A stretch of DNA of 64,000 nt from Nostoc sp. LEGE 06077 (GCF_015207705.1 NZ_JADEWI010000028.1:17400-81399); one strand, 5' to 3'. Shown: positions 53,931 through 63,802, counted from the first letter of the stretch. The notes: a model not told the origin generated them from the letters alone. Numbers and translations: made by a program.

Positions 53931-55952
53931 ATGGGTGTTGAGTCAACTGCTACATCTGATGAGGTGGTACAACTACCGTCTAATGGGCATAAATCTGAAG
54001 TGAAAAATCACAAACAAAAAAAGTTATTACCACCAAGCACTACCGCAAGCGATTTACCTCGCACCTGGAAAATCGAGGATAGCGAGGAATTATACCGCAT
54101 TGAAGGATGGGGGCAACCTTATTTTTCGATTAACGCAGCTGGTCATATTACTGTTTCTCCCAAAGGCGATCGCGGGGGTTCTTTAGACTTGTTTGAGTTG
54201 GTCAATGCCTTAAAACAACGGAATTTAGGGCTACCCATGCTAATTCGCTTTTCCGACATTTTGGAAGACCGAATTGAGCGATTAAACGCTTGTTTTGCCA
54301 AAGCGATCGCCCGCTATAACTACCCTGGTGTTTACCGTGGTGTATTTCCTGTTAAATGCAACCAGCAACGGCATTTAATTGAAGATCTAGTCCGGTTTGG
54401 TAAACCCCATCAATTTGGTTTAGAAGCTGGTTCCAAGCCAGAATTAATGATTGCCCTGGCTTTATTGGATACCCCCGGAGCATTGTTAATTTGCAACGGC
54501 TACAAAGACCAGGAATACATCGAAACGGCAATGTTAGCCCAAAGACTAGGGCAAACCCCAATTATCGTTTTAGAGCAGATTGAAGAAGTTGATTTAGTAA
54601 TTGCTGCTAATCGCCAGTTGGGGATTAAACCAATTCTCGGAGTCCGCGCCAAACTCAGCACCCAAGGAATGGGACGCTGGGGAACTTCCAGCGGCGATCG
54701 CGCCAAGTTTGGTTTGACAATGCCAGAAATTATCGAAGCTGTAGACAAACTGCGCGAAGCCGAATTAATGGATTCTTTGCAGTTATTACATTTCCATATC
54801 GGTTCGCAAATTTCTGCAATCAATGTGATTAAAGATGCCATCCAAGAAGCCAGCCGGATTTATGTAGAGTTGGCGATGTTGGGAGCAGACATGAAATATC
54901 TCGATGTTGGCGGTGGCTTGGGTGTAGACTACGACGGTTCCCAAACCAACTTCTACGCCTCCAAAAATTACAATATGCAAAACTATGCCAACGATATCGT
55001 AGCAGAGTTAAAAGATACCTGTACAGAAAGGCAAATTCCCGTACCTACACTGATCAGTGAAAGTGGCAGAGCGATCGCCTCCCACCAATCGGTACTGATT
55101 TTTGATGTTCTCAGTACCAGCGATGTCCCCCTTAATTCTCCCGAACCCCCACAAGAAGGAGAATCGCCAATCATCAATTACCTGTGGGAAACTTACCAAT
55201 CAATCAATAAAGAAAATTACCAAGAGTTTTTCCACGACGCGACGCAATTTAAAGAAGAAGCCATCAGCCGCTTTAACTTAGGCATTTTGCGCCTACGCGA
55301 ACGCGCTAAAGCCGAACGCCTCTACTGGGCTTGTTGTAAAAAAATTCTCGACATTACCAGACAGCAAGATTACGTACCCGACGAACTGGAAGACCTAGAA
55401 AAAATCATGGCTTCCATCTACTACATCAATTTGTCGGTGTTTCAATCAGCACCAGATTGTTGGGCGATCGACCAATTATTTCCCATTATGCCCATCCATC
55501 GCCTTGATGAAGAACCAACACAGCGAGGAATTTTGGCAGACCTCACCTGCGACAGTGATGGTAAAATAGACCGTTTTATTGACCTACGTGATGTCAAATC
55601 AGTTCTAGAACTGCACAACTACCAACCAGGCCAACCGTATTACTTGGGGATGTTCCTCAATGGCGCTTATCAAGAAATCATGGGCAACCTGCACAACTTG
55701 TTTGGTGACACCAACGCGGTTCACATTCAACTCACACCCAAAGGCTACCAAATTCAACACGTCGTCAAAGGCGACACCATGAGTGAAGTAGTCAGCTACG
55801 TGCAGTATGACTCAGAAGATATGGTGGAACACATCCGCCAGCGCTGCGAGAAAGCCTTAGAAGAAAAACGCATTACCCTCGCAGAATCTCAACGGCTCAT
55901 GCAAACTTACGAACAAAGTCTCAGACGATACACGTATTTGAATAGTCAATAG
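53931..55952 (+). CDS. speA: Biosynthetic arginine decarboxylase
   Basis: PLP-dependent enzyme making agmatine from arginine, first step of polyamine synthesis. About 673 residues, the normal size. FPVKCNQQRHLIEDLVRFG contains the PLP lysine, and LDVGGGLGVDYDGS is the phosphate-binding glycine loop. I use ATG at 53931 (MGVESTATSD), preceded by GAGG, in place of the GTG at 53883. The C-terminus MQTYEQSLRRYTYL is typical of cyanobacterial SpeA. It is divergent from ndk. Confidence 0.96.
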   Translation: MGVESTATSDEVVQLPSNGHKSEVKNHKQKKLLPPSTTASDLPRTWKIEDSEELYRIEGWGQPYFSINAAGHITVSPKGDRGGSLDLFELVNALKQRNLGLPMLIRFSDILEDRIERLNACFAKAIARYNYPGVYRGVFPVKCNQQRHLIEDLVRFGKPHQFGLEAGSKPELMIALALLDTPGALLICNGYKDQEYIETAMLAQRLGQTPIIVLEQIEEVDLVIAANRQLGIKPILGVRAKLSTQGMGRWGTSSGDRAKFGLTMPEIIEAVDKLREAELMDSLQLLHFHIGSQISAINVIKDAIQEASRIYVELAMLGADMKYLDVGGGLGVDYDGSQTNFYASKNYNMQNYANDIVAELKDTCTERQIPVPTLISESGRAIASHQSVLIFDVLSTSDVPLNSPEPPQEGESPIINYLWETYQSINKENYQEFFHDATQFKEEAISRFNLGILRLRERAKAERLYWACCKKILDITRQQDYVPDELEDLEKIMASIYYINLSVFQSAPDCWAIDQLFPIMPIHRLDEEPTQRGILADLTCDSDGKIDRFIDLRDVKSVLELHNYQPGQPYYLGMFLNGAYQEIMGNLHNLFGDTNAVHIQLTPKGYQIQHVVKGDTMSEVVSYVQYDSEDMVEHIRQRCEKALEEKRITLAESQRLMQTYEQSLRRYTYLNSQ

Positions 55953-56022
55953 CCCAAAGTCAATAGTCTAAAGTCAATGGTTTTTCACCAATGACCATTG
56001 ACAAATGACTATTGACTCTTAA
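55950..56022. repeat. Short tandem repeats after speA
   Basis: AAAGTCAATAGTC and ACCATTGACAAATGACTATT-like units fill the gap between speA and the convergent nucleotidyltransferase gene. Confidence 0.7.
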
Positions 56023-57189
56023 CTAACTCGCGTTTGTCCCTAGCAACTCTTCAATTGCTTGCCGTTCTAGAGGAGTATGGACTGGTGGTGCTTGACGAGC
56101 ATCGGTAATCAGCCAGTCTAAAGCAGCAGCCTGTACATCAATTGCTGCGCCAGTCTTATCCACACAATAACGACCAAACACCAACTTATCAACTAGGCGC
56201 ACTCCCGGCCCCAAGCGCGACCATTCAAAAATTACACTGTTATCTACTGTTGCACCACTACATATCCAGCAATTTGGGCCAATCATGGCTGGGCCAACGA
56301 TTTTTGCCCCGTCTTCAATTCTGGTCATACCGCCGATGTAAACAGGGCCAGTAATATCCACCTTGTCCCAATTCACAGCCACATTTAAGCCAGTGTAGAT
56401 ACCAGGGGCGACTTCATGCCCAGGAATTTGCACATTTTTGATTTCACCCAGCAAGACACCGCGAATTGCCCGCCAGTAGTCTGGAACTTTACCGATATCT
56501 ACCCATTCAAAATCCATTGGAATGGCGTAGAAAGGCGCACCAATTTCGACGAGTTTTGGGAATAATTGACTACCAATGTCATATTCCACACCAGAGGGGA
56601 TGTACTTAAATACCTCCGGCTCAAAAATGTAAATCCCTGTGTTGATGTTGGTGCTGAGGGCTTCTTCTGTTGAAGGTTTTTCTTGGAAAGCTTTAATACG
56701 ACCATCTTCATCGGTGACAACAACACCGTAACTAGAAACTTCTTCTAGGGGAACAGATTTAGAAATAATCGTCGCAATTGCCCCTTTGGATTTATGCCAC
56801 TTCACGGCAGATGTTAAATCTAAGTCAATTAAAGCATCACCACACAATACAACAAAAGTATCATCAAAAAACGGTGAAAAATCTTGAATGCGTCGCATTC
56901 CTCCCGCAGAACCAATTGCTTCCCCGACTAATTTACCATCATCAATTTTGCCTTCAAAAGAATAGGCAATTTGGACACCGAACCGCTGACCGTCGCGGAA
57001 ATAGTTTTCAATTTCTTCAGCCAAATGGCTAACATTGACCATAATCTGGTCAAAACCATGTTGACGCAAAAGTTCCAGTAAAAATTCCATCACTGGCTTT
57101 TGCAGGATGGGAATCATTGGTTTGGGAGTCGTGTAGGTAATTGGACGAACGCGAGTACCCTTACCCGCCGCGAGAATCATCGCTTTCAT
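56023..57189 (-). CDS. Sugar-phosphate nucleotidyltransferase with left-handed beta-helix
   Basis: Enzyme (388 residues) that activates a sugar 1-phosphate to an NDP-sugar. The N-terminal nucleotidyltransferase domain has the signature MILAAGKGTRVRPITYTTPK and the VLCGDALIDLDL metal-binding motif; hexapeptide repeats (GPVYIGGMTRIEDGAKIVGP, about 278-297) form a C-terminal left-handed helix. It belongs to the mannose-1-phosphate guanylyltransferase / glucose-1-phosphate nucleotidyltransferase group; the sugar cannot be fixed from sequence. It converges with speA. Confidence 0.88.
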   Translation of the reverse strand: MKAMILAAGKGTRVRPITYTTPKPMIPILQKPVMEFLLELLRQHGFDQIMVNVSHLAEEIENYFRDGQRFGVQIAYSFEGKIDDGKLVGEAIGSAGGMRRIQDFSPFFDDTFVVLCGDALIDLDLTSAVKWHKSKGAIATIISKSVPLEEVSSYGVVVTDEDGRIKAFQEKPSTEEALSTNINTGIYIFEPEVFKYIPSGVEYDIGSQLFPKLVEIGAPFYAIPMDFEWVDIGKVPDYWRAIRGVLLGEIKNVQIPGHEVAPGIYTGLNVAVNWDKVDITGPVYIGGMTRIEDGAKIVGPAMIGPNCWICSGATVDNSVIFEWSRLGPGVRLVDKLVFGRYCVDKTGAAIDVQAAALDWLITDARQAPPVHTPLERQAIEELLGTNAS

Positions 57190-57450
57190 AAAATTTATTC
57201 CTCAACCACAAGCCAGTTTACTTTCAACGAGTGATACTTAATCATCAGTTTTGATTTCTGGTCTAAGTAACTCCTAGAAACAGGGATAACAGTAATTTGC
57301 TGGTTATCGCAACCATAGCGAGAGATAGACTACAAGCGTAGACATAGCCCAACCTAAACATCGCTCATATTTTAAATTTGCTAAAACTTAAAAAATAAGC
57401 CTTGGTGTGTTTGGGTAAATTACATAATATTTTTAGTATGAACTAGTAAT
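57190..57450. other. Intergenic region, nothing specific seen
   Basis: 261 bp between the nucleotidyltransferase and scpA on the minus strand. No clear terminator or small gene. Confidence 0.3.
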
Positions 57451-58278
57451 TTAGTTTATTGGTTGTTCTACTGATTGTGGGATGTTAGCTGCATCTGTAA
57501 TTAGGCGAATTTGAATCTCTTGGTAAAATTCCTCTTGAAATAGCTCAACTTTAGATTGAGCAGACAAAAGCAGTAAAGCCCAAAAAACGCCAACTAGGTG
57601 ACTATGTTCGGATTGGTGGCTAGAACCATTTTCGTGAGGTTTCTTCGTTTGAGACCACAATTGTACAAGCTGTTCGAGGCTAACATAATTTTGTTCTTGC
57701 ATTAATTTTTGAGCAGCAAAACGCAGTACCTCCTCCAGTTCCCCGGCTACCTCTGTCAGATTCTCTTGGTGAGCCAATTCTAGCGCCTGTCGCATAGTTC
57801 GGACACTGGGCTGGCGCTTCACACGAATAGGTTTATCAACTTTCTGGACAAGCTTTAGCTGATTTGCCATCAGCTGCAATTGCTCAATTAATTCTTGCAG
57901 GGTGACACGGCGCTTAGGCGGTGGCATTGCCGATGAACGGCGGCGTAGGTGCAACTCTAATGGCAAACGACGCTGATGTAAGAGGCCGTTTTCCATATCA
58001 GTCAGGCCATCATCTTCCAGAATTTCTTGGACATCTTCGGCAGTTGACCACTGCATTAAGGTGTTTGCTTTGAATAACACCAGCATTGATGCAGATAAAA
58101 AAGCTTGTCCAGACTGCGATAAATCGGCTTCATAGCCTTTTGTTGTTGCCTCCGGTGCCATAAATTCTAAATAACGGTCAATCACCTCTATTACCTTGAC
58201 ATCCCAAGGGTCTATTTCCCCTCGTTCAGCTTGGTCAATCAGGAGTGTTATGTTCTCTAATAGCTCGGAAGCATCCAT
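57451..58278 (-). CDS. scpA: Segregation and condensation protein A
   Basis: Kleisin subunit of the SMC condensin that compacts and segregates the chromosome. From ATG 58278 (MDASELLENITLLIDQAERG) the protein has 275 residues; an upstream ATG at 58335 adds 19 less conserved residues. The segment IDPWDVKVIEVIDRYLEFM is the family motif near the N-terminus; the C-terminal winged helix (about 220-270) is present. ScpB and Smc are not in this window. Confidence 0.93.
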   Translation of the reverse strand: MDASELLENITLLIDQAERGEIDPWDVKVIEVIDRYLEFMAPEATTKGYEADLSQSGQAFLSASMLVLFKANTLMQWSTAEDVQEILEDDGLTDMENGLLHQRRLPLELHLRRRSSAMPPPKRRVTLQELIEQLQLMANQLKLVQKVDKPIRVKRQPSVRTMRQALELAHQENLTEVAGELEEVLRFAAQKLMQEQNYVSLEQLVQLWSQTKKPHENGSSHQSEHSHLVGVFWALLLLSAQSKVELFQEEFYQEIQIRLITDAANIPQSVEQPIN

Positions 58279-58435
58279 TCTGATTTCCGAATTATGGAAG
58301 TTGTCATTTGAGGTCGGTGAAACAAATCCCAGCAAAGTAGTCTAGTGAATTTAATTATTTATGGACAAACTAATATATCATTAGGTTTTTATACTGCTGT
58401 TTCAGCAAAATAACTTAATAGTGCTGAGTAAACAC

Positions 58436-58552
58436 AGGACTTACGCAAAAATTCCCAAAAAGCTTAATTTATCGTAGACGCGAAGCGGCTTCCCGCAGGG
58501 TACAGCCAAGTCGCCGAGAACGCCAAGAAATCGTAGAGTCTGCGTAAGTCCT
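58436..58552. mobile_element. 117-bp element with perfect AGGACTTACGCA terminal repeats
   Basis: AGGACTTACGCA (58436-58447) is exactly inverted as TGCGTAAGTCCT (58541-58552). The interior contains the dispersed unit GTAGACGCGAAGCGGCTTCC (58474 on). The size and ends match the degenerate element at 52170-52287. There is no coding capacity, so it would need a transposase from elsewhere. Confidence 0.7.
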
Positions 58553-58587
58553 AAAACATTCTTCCCCTACTTCCCACTCCCTCCTTC

Positions 58588-59685
58588 CTAATTTCTCTGG
58601 TCTTTTGGTGGGTTATGGGGAATAGTAACAGTTGATACAAAATTACCTCCTTTGTTACTCTTGATGGCATCAAAGGTGCCTTTAATAGTACCGGCGATGG
58701 GAACAGCCACAAGTGTACCCAACAATCCGGCAATTTCAAATCCCATCAAAATAGAGACAAAAATCCAAATTGGATTGAGGCCAATAAAGTCACCTAGTAA
58801 TTTGGGGGCTAGGAGATTATCTTTTATTTGTTGCATAAAAATAGCTACTAAAGCAACTTGCACTGCTAACCAGCCATTTTGCAGCATGACTAAAAGTGTG
58901 ACTAAACTAATGCCAAGTGTCGCGCCAATAAAGGGAATTAGTTCTGATAAGCCGATGAGTATGGCAAATAATAGGGCAAAAGGAACTTTCATACCAATAA
59001 AAATCGGAGTGAGAGTCAATATCATGAATAAGCCAAGTAATAATTGGCTTAAGAAGAATCTTTGAAAATTTAGCTGTAAAGATATTGTTAGAGGTATGCC
59101 AATATGAGATGGCAAAAGGTTAATCAAACCATACCAGACGCGATCGCCATACAACAGCATATAAAATGCCATAACAACCACTAATACAAGATTTAATAAT
59201 CCTGACACCAAAGTTCCGGCAACACCCACCGCACTAGAAGCCAACTGTTGCACTAAACTTTGAATACTAGTAGCAATTTGATTACTCAGTACACGAAGTA
59301 AATCTAAAGGTAAATGTCGCCGTTTGGCAAATTCCTCAAGCTTTTCGAGGTTTGATTGACTAGCAGTTAACCAGTCAGGAATTTTATTCAACAGTTGAAT
59401 TGTTTGGTCAATGAGGATCGGGACTAAGGTAACGCCTAAAATCGCCACCAAAGTTAATGTCACCAGCAACACTATGATGACTGCCTGTGTCCGCGTGATG
59501 CGAGCGCGCTCAAAAAACTTCACTGGGTAATTTAGTAAAAAAGCTAAAATCGCCGCAACGCTCACAATGGTTATGGGATGCTTAAAATAACTAAAAAGTA
59601 CCGATAGCAGCCCAACATTGAGAGCGATAATCGGGCCGCTCAAACCGTAAAATAACAGAGTTTGTAGAGAGGCTGAACGGCGCAT
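58588..59685 (-). CDS. AI-2E family transporter (PerM/YhhT-like)
   Basis: Membrane protein of 365 residues with about eight helices, family AI-2E/PerM. The paired helices near the start (LFYGLSGPIIALNVGLLSVL), the VVVMAFYMLLYG segment and the GLSELIPFIGATLGI motif (about 240-254) are characteristic. Members include transporters for quorum signals and Na+/Li+ antiporters; the solute here is unknown. It is on the minus strand and is divergent from pdxH. Confidence 0.88.
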   Translation of the reverse strand: MRRSASLQTLLFYGLSGPIIALNVGLLSVLFSYFKHPITIVSVAAILAFLLNYPVKFFERARITRTQAVIIVLLVTLTLVAILGVTLVPILIDQTIQLLNKIPDWLTASQSNLEKLEEFAKRRHLPLDLLRVLSNQIATSIQSLVQQLASSAVGVAGTLVSGLLNLVLVVVMAFYMLLYGDRVWYGLINLLPSHIGIPLTISLQLNFQRFFLSQLLLGLFMILTLTPIFIGMKVPFALLFAILIGLSELIPFIGATLGISLVTLLVMLQNGWLAVQVALVAIFMQQIKDNLLAPKLLGDFIGLNPIWIFVSILMGFEIAGLLGTLVAVPIAGTIKGTFDAIKSNKGGNFVSTVTIPHNPPKDQRN

Positions 59686-59805
59686 TGGATTTAACGATCT
59701 AGATAGTTAGGGAATAAATTTAGGAAACTGGCATTGATACGAGCCATGATTTATAGATATTTTTAACAAAGCCCTGTATAAGTGTATCTGTTATAGAGGA
59801 AATAC

Positions 59806-60456
59806 ATGACGATGAACACCACCATAGCTGACCTCCGCAAAGACTACACATTACAAGACTTAACTGAAACTGAAGTTGACCCCAATCCATTTATACAATT
59901 TAAAAAATGGTTTGAGCAGGCATTAGCGGCGCAATTACCCGAACCCAATGCGATGACTTTAGCGACTGCAACACCAGATGCTAAACCTGCGGCGAGAATG
60001 GTTCTACTGAAAGACTTTGATGAACGAGGCTTTGTCTTTTTTACCAATTACAACAGTCAAAAAGGTCAAGAACTCGCAGAAAATCCCCAAGCGGCTTTGG
60101 TGTTTTGGTGGGCAGAATTAGAACGCCAAGTGCGAATTTGTGGTCATGTAGAAAAGGTTTCGGAAACTGAGTCAGATGGGTATTTTGAGAGTCGTCCGTC
60201 TCAGAGTCGCCTTGGTGCGTGGGTGTCTCAGCAAAGTGAAGTTATCGAAAGCCGAGAACTTTTAGAACAAAGAATGCAGGTGTTTCAGAGTAAATATGAA
60301 AATCAGGAGATTCCCCGTCCTCCTCATTGGGGGGGGTTAAGAGTTATACCTTCCGAAATTGAGTTTTGGCAGGGTCGTCCTAGCCGATTGCACGATCGCC
60401 TGCTTTATACTCGGTTAGATGATGGTAATTGGAAAATTGAGCGCTTATCACCTTAG
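59806..60456 (+). CDS. pdxH: Pyridoxamine 5'-phosphate oxidase
   Basis: FMN enzyme that makes pyridoxal 5'-phosphate from PNP or PMP. 216 residues, usual size. The FMN-binding segments [20 protein letters not shown] and the PRPPHWGG...[13 protein letters not shown] motif near the C-terminus are hallmarks. The start is supported by AGAGGAAA 5 bases upstream of the first ATG. Convergent with the photolyase-like pair. Confidence 0.96.
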   Translation: MTMNTTIADLRKDYTLQDLTETEVDPNPFIQFKKWFEQALAAQLPEPNAMTLATATPDAKPAARMVLLKDFDERGFVFFTNYNSQKGQELAENPQAALVFWWAELERQVRICGHVEKVSETESDGYFESRPSQSRLGAWVSQQSEVIESRELLEQRMQVFQSKYENQEIPRPPHWGGLRVIPSEIEFWQGRPSRLHDRLLYTRLDDGNWKIERLSP

Positions 60457-60482
60457 AGGTTAGAGGCCAGCGGTGGCAAACT

Positions 60483-60899
60483 TTATTCAAAAACGTACTT
60501 TTCTGCAACTTTCCAATAGCGGGAAAAGCGTTTTAAATCAATATAGCCGTCATATTCAAAAAATGGTTCGACTGCTAATATTTCTAACTTCAAAGAACGT
60601 TTTATTTCATCGCAGATATCATCAAATCTGGGGCTGGGGCTTGCGGCTGTCACCACTAAATTGGCATTATGCTCTTGAGCAAAGGTTAAAATTTCTTGGG
60701 CAACATTACCGCGACGAATTTCTACTGGTAACTCTAGCAAGCATTCATAAATAAAGGCGATGCGTTTCAGGCTTAGTTGCCATTCCGCAATTAAAGCATC
60801 ATCCCAAACCCAAATTGCTGGGGCATCGGGATATTCTTGAAATGCCGGGTTGGATGGACTGAGACAGTCGCCGTGTATCCAAATAATGGGTTTATTCAT
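60483..60899 (-). CDS. Photolyase N-terminal (antenna) domain-like protein
   Basis: Protein of 138 residues starting MNKPIIWIHGDCLSPSNPAF, with the Rossmann-type alpha/beta fold of the photolyase N-terminal domain (KPIIWIHGD first strand; a second strand APAIWVWDD; ANLVVTAAS). The ATG at 60899 follows the stop of the upstream photolyase-like gene after one base. Normally this domain and the FAD domain are one polypeptide; here they are separate genes. It may bind an antenna chromophore or serve as a subunit; the function is inferred. Confidence 0.72.
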   Translation of the reverse strand: MNKPIIWIHGDCLSPSNPAFQEYPDAPAIWVWDDALIAEWQLSLKRIAFIYECLLELPVEIRRGNVAQEILTFAQEHNANLVVTAASPSPRFDDICDEIKRSLKLEILAVEPFFEYDGYIDLKRFSRYWKVAEKYVFE

Positions 60900-60900
60900 T

Positions 60901-61743
60901 TCATTTTTTCCCTTTCTTACCATGTTGCCAACTTTGACTATTTGGTTTTTTGGTAAATTCCCCTTGAGGAAACAACCGTTGTTCTAATTCTTCATAACTA
61001 CCTTCAAAGTCACAATGTCCATATAGAGGACATTTTTGGCAATAGATGCTGTTAGTGTAGCGTTCTAAATTCTCACGGTTGAAAAAATATGGTTTATGGC
61101 TAAAAGTGCTGGCTACCCATTGCCAAGACATATTATTACTGGCAGGATCACCATCTAAAAGATGTGCTAAAAACCACTTAGCGCCAGCTTGCCAACGGAT
61201 ACGCCTCCAATGCACGATGTAAGCGGCTAACCACATCCGGCTGTGGTTGTGTAAGTAGCCAGTTTCGTGCAATTCTTGGCTGAAGCTGTCGACGCAAACT
61301 CTACGGGTGCTACCTTCGTTAATATCTGCGGGTAATTCGGGGGCATATTCTGAGGCTGTGTAACCAGTTTTATATTCTTCTTGGTCTTGCCAGATGCCAT
61401 TACCTAGTTTGGCATACAATCTCTGCCAATAATCCCGCCAGCCTAATTCGTTAATTAGTTTAGTGGCATCCTCTGGCTGTTTTACATTATCCAGTACATA
61501 ATTGCGGATTTCTGCTAGGCTCAAAACTCCATAGCGAATGTAAGGTGAAAGTTGTGTAACTGCACCTGTTAAGAAGTTCCGGGTTTTACTGTAGGTAGCT
61601 GGGTCGATTTTTTGTAATGCTTTTTCGGCAGCTTTGCGTCCGCCAATAGTATTGCTGATGTGGTCGTCACGTTCTGCGGCTTGCGGAAACTGTTCGCGCA
61701 GATAAGCTATCAATTCATCGCGGCTAGTAAATTCACGTAGCAT
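60901..61743 (-). CDS. Photolyase/cryptochrome FAD-binding domain protein
   Basis: FAD-domain-only protein (280 residues) of the photolyase/cryptochrome superfamily. TGAVTQLSPYIRYGVLSL, NELGWRDYWQRLY, LHETGYLHNHSRMWLAAYIV and SWQWVASTFSHKPYFFNRENL are the usual FAD-domain motifs. The C-terminus has CQKC-PLYGH-C, with an earlier Cys in RRVCVDSF about 85 residues upstream; this resembles the four cysteines of iron-sulfur photolyases (FeS-BCP), so a [4Fe-4S] cluster is possible. The antenna-domain gene lies one base downstream. Confidence 0.8.
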   Translation of the reverse strand: MLREFTSRDELIAYLREQFPQAAERDDHISNTIGGRKAAEKALQKIDPATYSKTRNFLTGAVTQLSPYIRYGVLSLAEIRNYVLDNVKQPEDATKLINELGWRDYWQRLYAKLGNGIWQDQEEYKTGYTASEYAPELPADINEGSTRRVCVDSFSQELHETGYLHNHSRMWLAAYIVHWRRIRWQAGAKWFLAHLLDGDPASNNMSWQWVASTFSHKPYFFNRENLERYTNSIYCQKCPLYGHCDFEGSYEELEQRLFPQGEFTKKPNSQSWQHGKKGKK

Positions 61744-61878
61744 TGAATAGTGATTCTGATAGTTGGGTTGTTGAACTTATATTTTGTCTTATTCTCAATA
61801 ACTGTAGGGTGGGTATATAGAGAAAATTCGTCTCTTCCGGTAAAATTTTGAGGCGATCGCTATTTTTATAAGTACCTC

Positions 61879-62358
61879 ATGAGCAATATCCCCCAAGTTG
61901 GACAGCCTGCACCTACTTTTTCCACACCTGACCAAAATGACAATTTACTTAGCCTCGATGATTTTAGTGGCCAATGGATTGTCCTTTATTTCTATCCCAA
62001 AGATGACACCCCTGGCTGCACCACAGAAGCTCAAGATTTCACCGCACTAAATTCTGAATTTAGCCAATTAGGAGCCAAGATTTTAGGTGTAAGTACCGAT
62101 TCTGGTAAGTCTCATTGTAAGTTTATTACCAAACATAACTTATCAATTACTCTGTTGAGTGACCCAGAACATCAACTAGCAGATTCCTATGGTGCTTGGC
62201 GATTAAAAAAGTTTATGGGCAAAGAATATATGGGAATCGTTCGGTCAACTTTTCTGATTTCACCAGATAAAATTATTGCTTACGCTTGGCCCAATGTAAA
62301 AGCTAAAGGTCATGCCCAAGCTGTACTTCAAAAGTTATCAGAATTAGCAAACAATTAA
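61879..62358 (+). CDS. Peroxiredoxin, PrxQ/BCP type
   Basis: Thiol peroxidase (159 residues) that reduces hydroperoxides. The active-site Cys47 lies in DDTPGCTTEAQDF. In classical PrxQ the resolving Cys is five residues later; here that position is Gln52, and the only other Cys I see is Cys80 (GKSHCKF). So it may be a 1-Cys or unusual 2-Cys enzyme. Start ATG is clear. Confidence 0.93.
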   Translation: MSNIPQVGQPAPTFSTPDQNDNLLSLDDFSGQWIVLYFYPKDDTPGCTTEAQDFTALNSEFSQLGAKILGVSTDSGKSHCKFITKHNLSITLLSDPEHQLADSYGAWRLKKFMGKEYMGIVRSTFLISPDKIIAYAWPNVKAKGHAQAVLQKLSELANN

Positions 62359-62497
62359 ATATATAGGAATCCGAATTGATTATTGAAATTAATTGTGTAG
62401 GTAGGTAACAGGGAACAATAAAAGAAGTAACCGAGGTGTGCTGAGTTTTTTTCTCCAAATCAAATATGACTGAAAAATAAAAGCGATCGCATTAACC

Positions 62498-63802
62498 CTA
62501 ATAAAAATTTTCAGCAATTCCTAGTTCATTGTATACAGCAATAAATTCTTCATCTTTAATTTCGTTATATTTATCCATACTGAGATTAATGAATTCTTCA
62601 ATAGTTAAACCATATTTATATAAACCTTTAAACTGAAAAATTTTGGGAGTGCTATATTGTAAGCCAAAATATCGATATATTTCATTGTAGATAGGCCAAA
62701 TAGGCCCATTCATCCAATCAGTGAGAATAAATTCTGAACTAGGTAAAGAATAGTTATTATCACTTAGTTCTAAATAATTGAAGATTCGTCTAGAAACTTC
62801 AGTTATTAATAGCGTTGTAGGATGATTAATACTCAACAATAGCGGTAAAAAAATTAAATTATTGCTAATAAAATCAAATATTTTGACATTCCATCTCTTG
62901 TCTCTATTCATTAACTCTAAAAAAGAACTCATGAATATTTTATCCTTTTTTAGTGAACTAATACACATCTTAATATTTTTGCATAGATGATGATTATATT
63001 CTGTCGTTATTTTATTGTAATGGAGCTTGAGAGCAATCATTGAGTGATAATCCATAAAGGGCGATGAATAATTTTTGAAATAAACTAAATCAGGATGAAG
63101 GCCTCGAAAAGAAATATTGGGCAAAATGATAACTTTTTCTGGGACTAGTCTACAAAGATTAGCTGTTATTAGCTTGCCAAATTGTTTTTCATCAAAAAGT
63201 TCTTGAGTAAGGATAAATTTATATCTTTGAGCCAGACTTTCTACTAAAAAATCATCTGTAAATGATTGACTTAATTCCTGTAGTACAGATAAAACAAAAA
63301 AATTAAACTTAGCCTGAAAGACACTTAGAATTTTGAATAATTCTTCTGCTTGGCAATTACCTATTATCAATATATTGTCCTTATTATAATTTTGGTGTTT
63401 GGATTCAAATTTTAAGGATTTTGCTGTTTTTTCTAAAAATTCTTGTGAGTAAAAAAAAACGGATATTTTTTCCTTAATAGTTGTCTTAGAACGAGACTGA
63501 ATAACAAATTGATTCTCTGGGTTTCGACTTAGAAATATATTGTACAAAAAGGTACTAAAAAAATCGCAGGCAATTTCTGAGTCTTCTTCAATTAAACTGG
63601 TTGATTCAATATAATCCTGAACATTTTTGATAAAAGTTGATAAGTATTGATGATTGGCAAACACTTCCTCTGAAATGTGGCGGATACCTTGAAAACTATA
63701 AATCTGCAAATCATCAAGTCCTTTTTGGATATTAATATCCTCAATATTTTTGAGAAAAACAGATAGATATTTGGTTATTTTTAAATTTTTTTCAGAAAAC
63801 AT
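62498..63802 (-). CDS. WcbI-like hypothetical protein (434 aa), AT-rich
   Basis: The segment DNILIIGNCQAEELFKIL (about 142-159, with Gly-Asn-Cys at 148-150) matches the start of the WcbI domain, a putative acetyltransferase/esterase fold linked to capsule polysaccharides. The N-terminal 140 residues are helical and unrecognised. Its codons are visibly more AT-rich than those of neighbouring genes (many Asn, Lys, Ile, Phe), suggesting transfer. No polysaccharide genes adjoin it at this side of the window. Function is only a domain-level guess. Confidence 0.6.
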   Translation of the reverse strand: MFSEKNLKITKYLSVFLKNIEDINIQKGLDDLQIYSFQGIRHISEEVFANHQYLSTFIKNVQDYIESTSLIEEDSEIACDFFSTFLYNIFLSRNPENQFVIQSRSKTTIKEKISVFFYSQEFLEKTAKSLKFESKHQNYNKDNILIIGNCQAEELFKILSVFQAKFNFFVLSVLQELSQSFTDDFLVESLAQRYKFILTQELFDEKQFGKLITANLCRLVPEKVIILPNISFRGLHPDLVYFKNYSSPFMDYHSMIALKLHYNKITTEYNHHLCKNIKMCISSLKKDKIFMSSFLELMNRDKRWNVKIFDFISNNLIFLPLLLSINHPTTLLITEVSRRIFNYLELSDNNYSLPSSEFILTDWMNGPIWPIYNEIYRYFGLQYSTPKIFQFKGLYKYGLTIEEFINLSMDKYNEIKDEEFIAVYNELGIAENFY

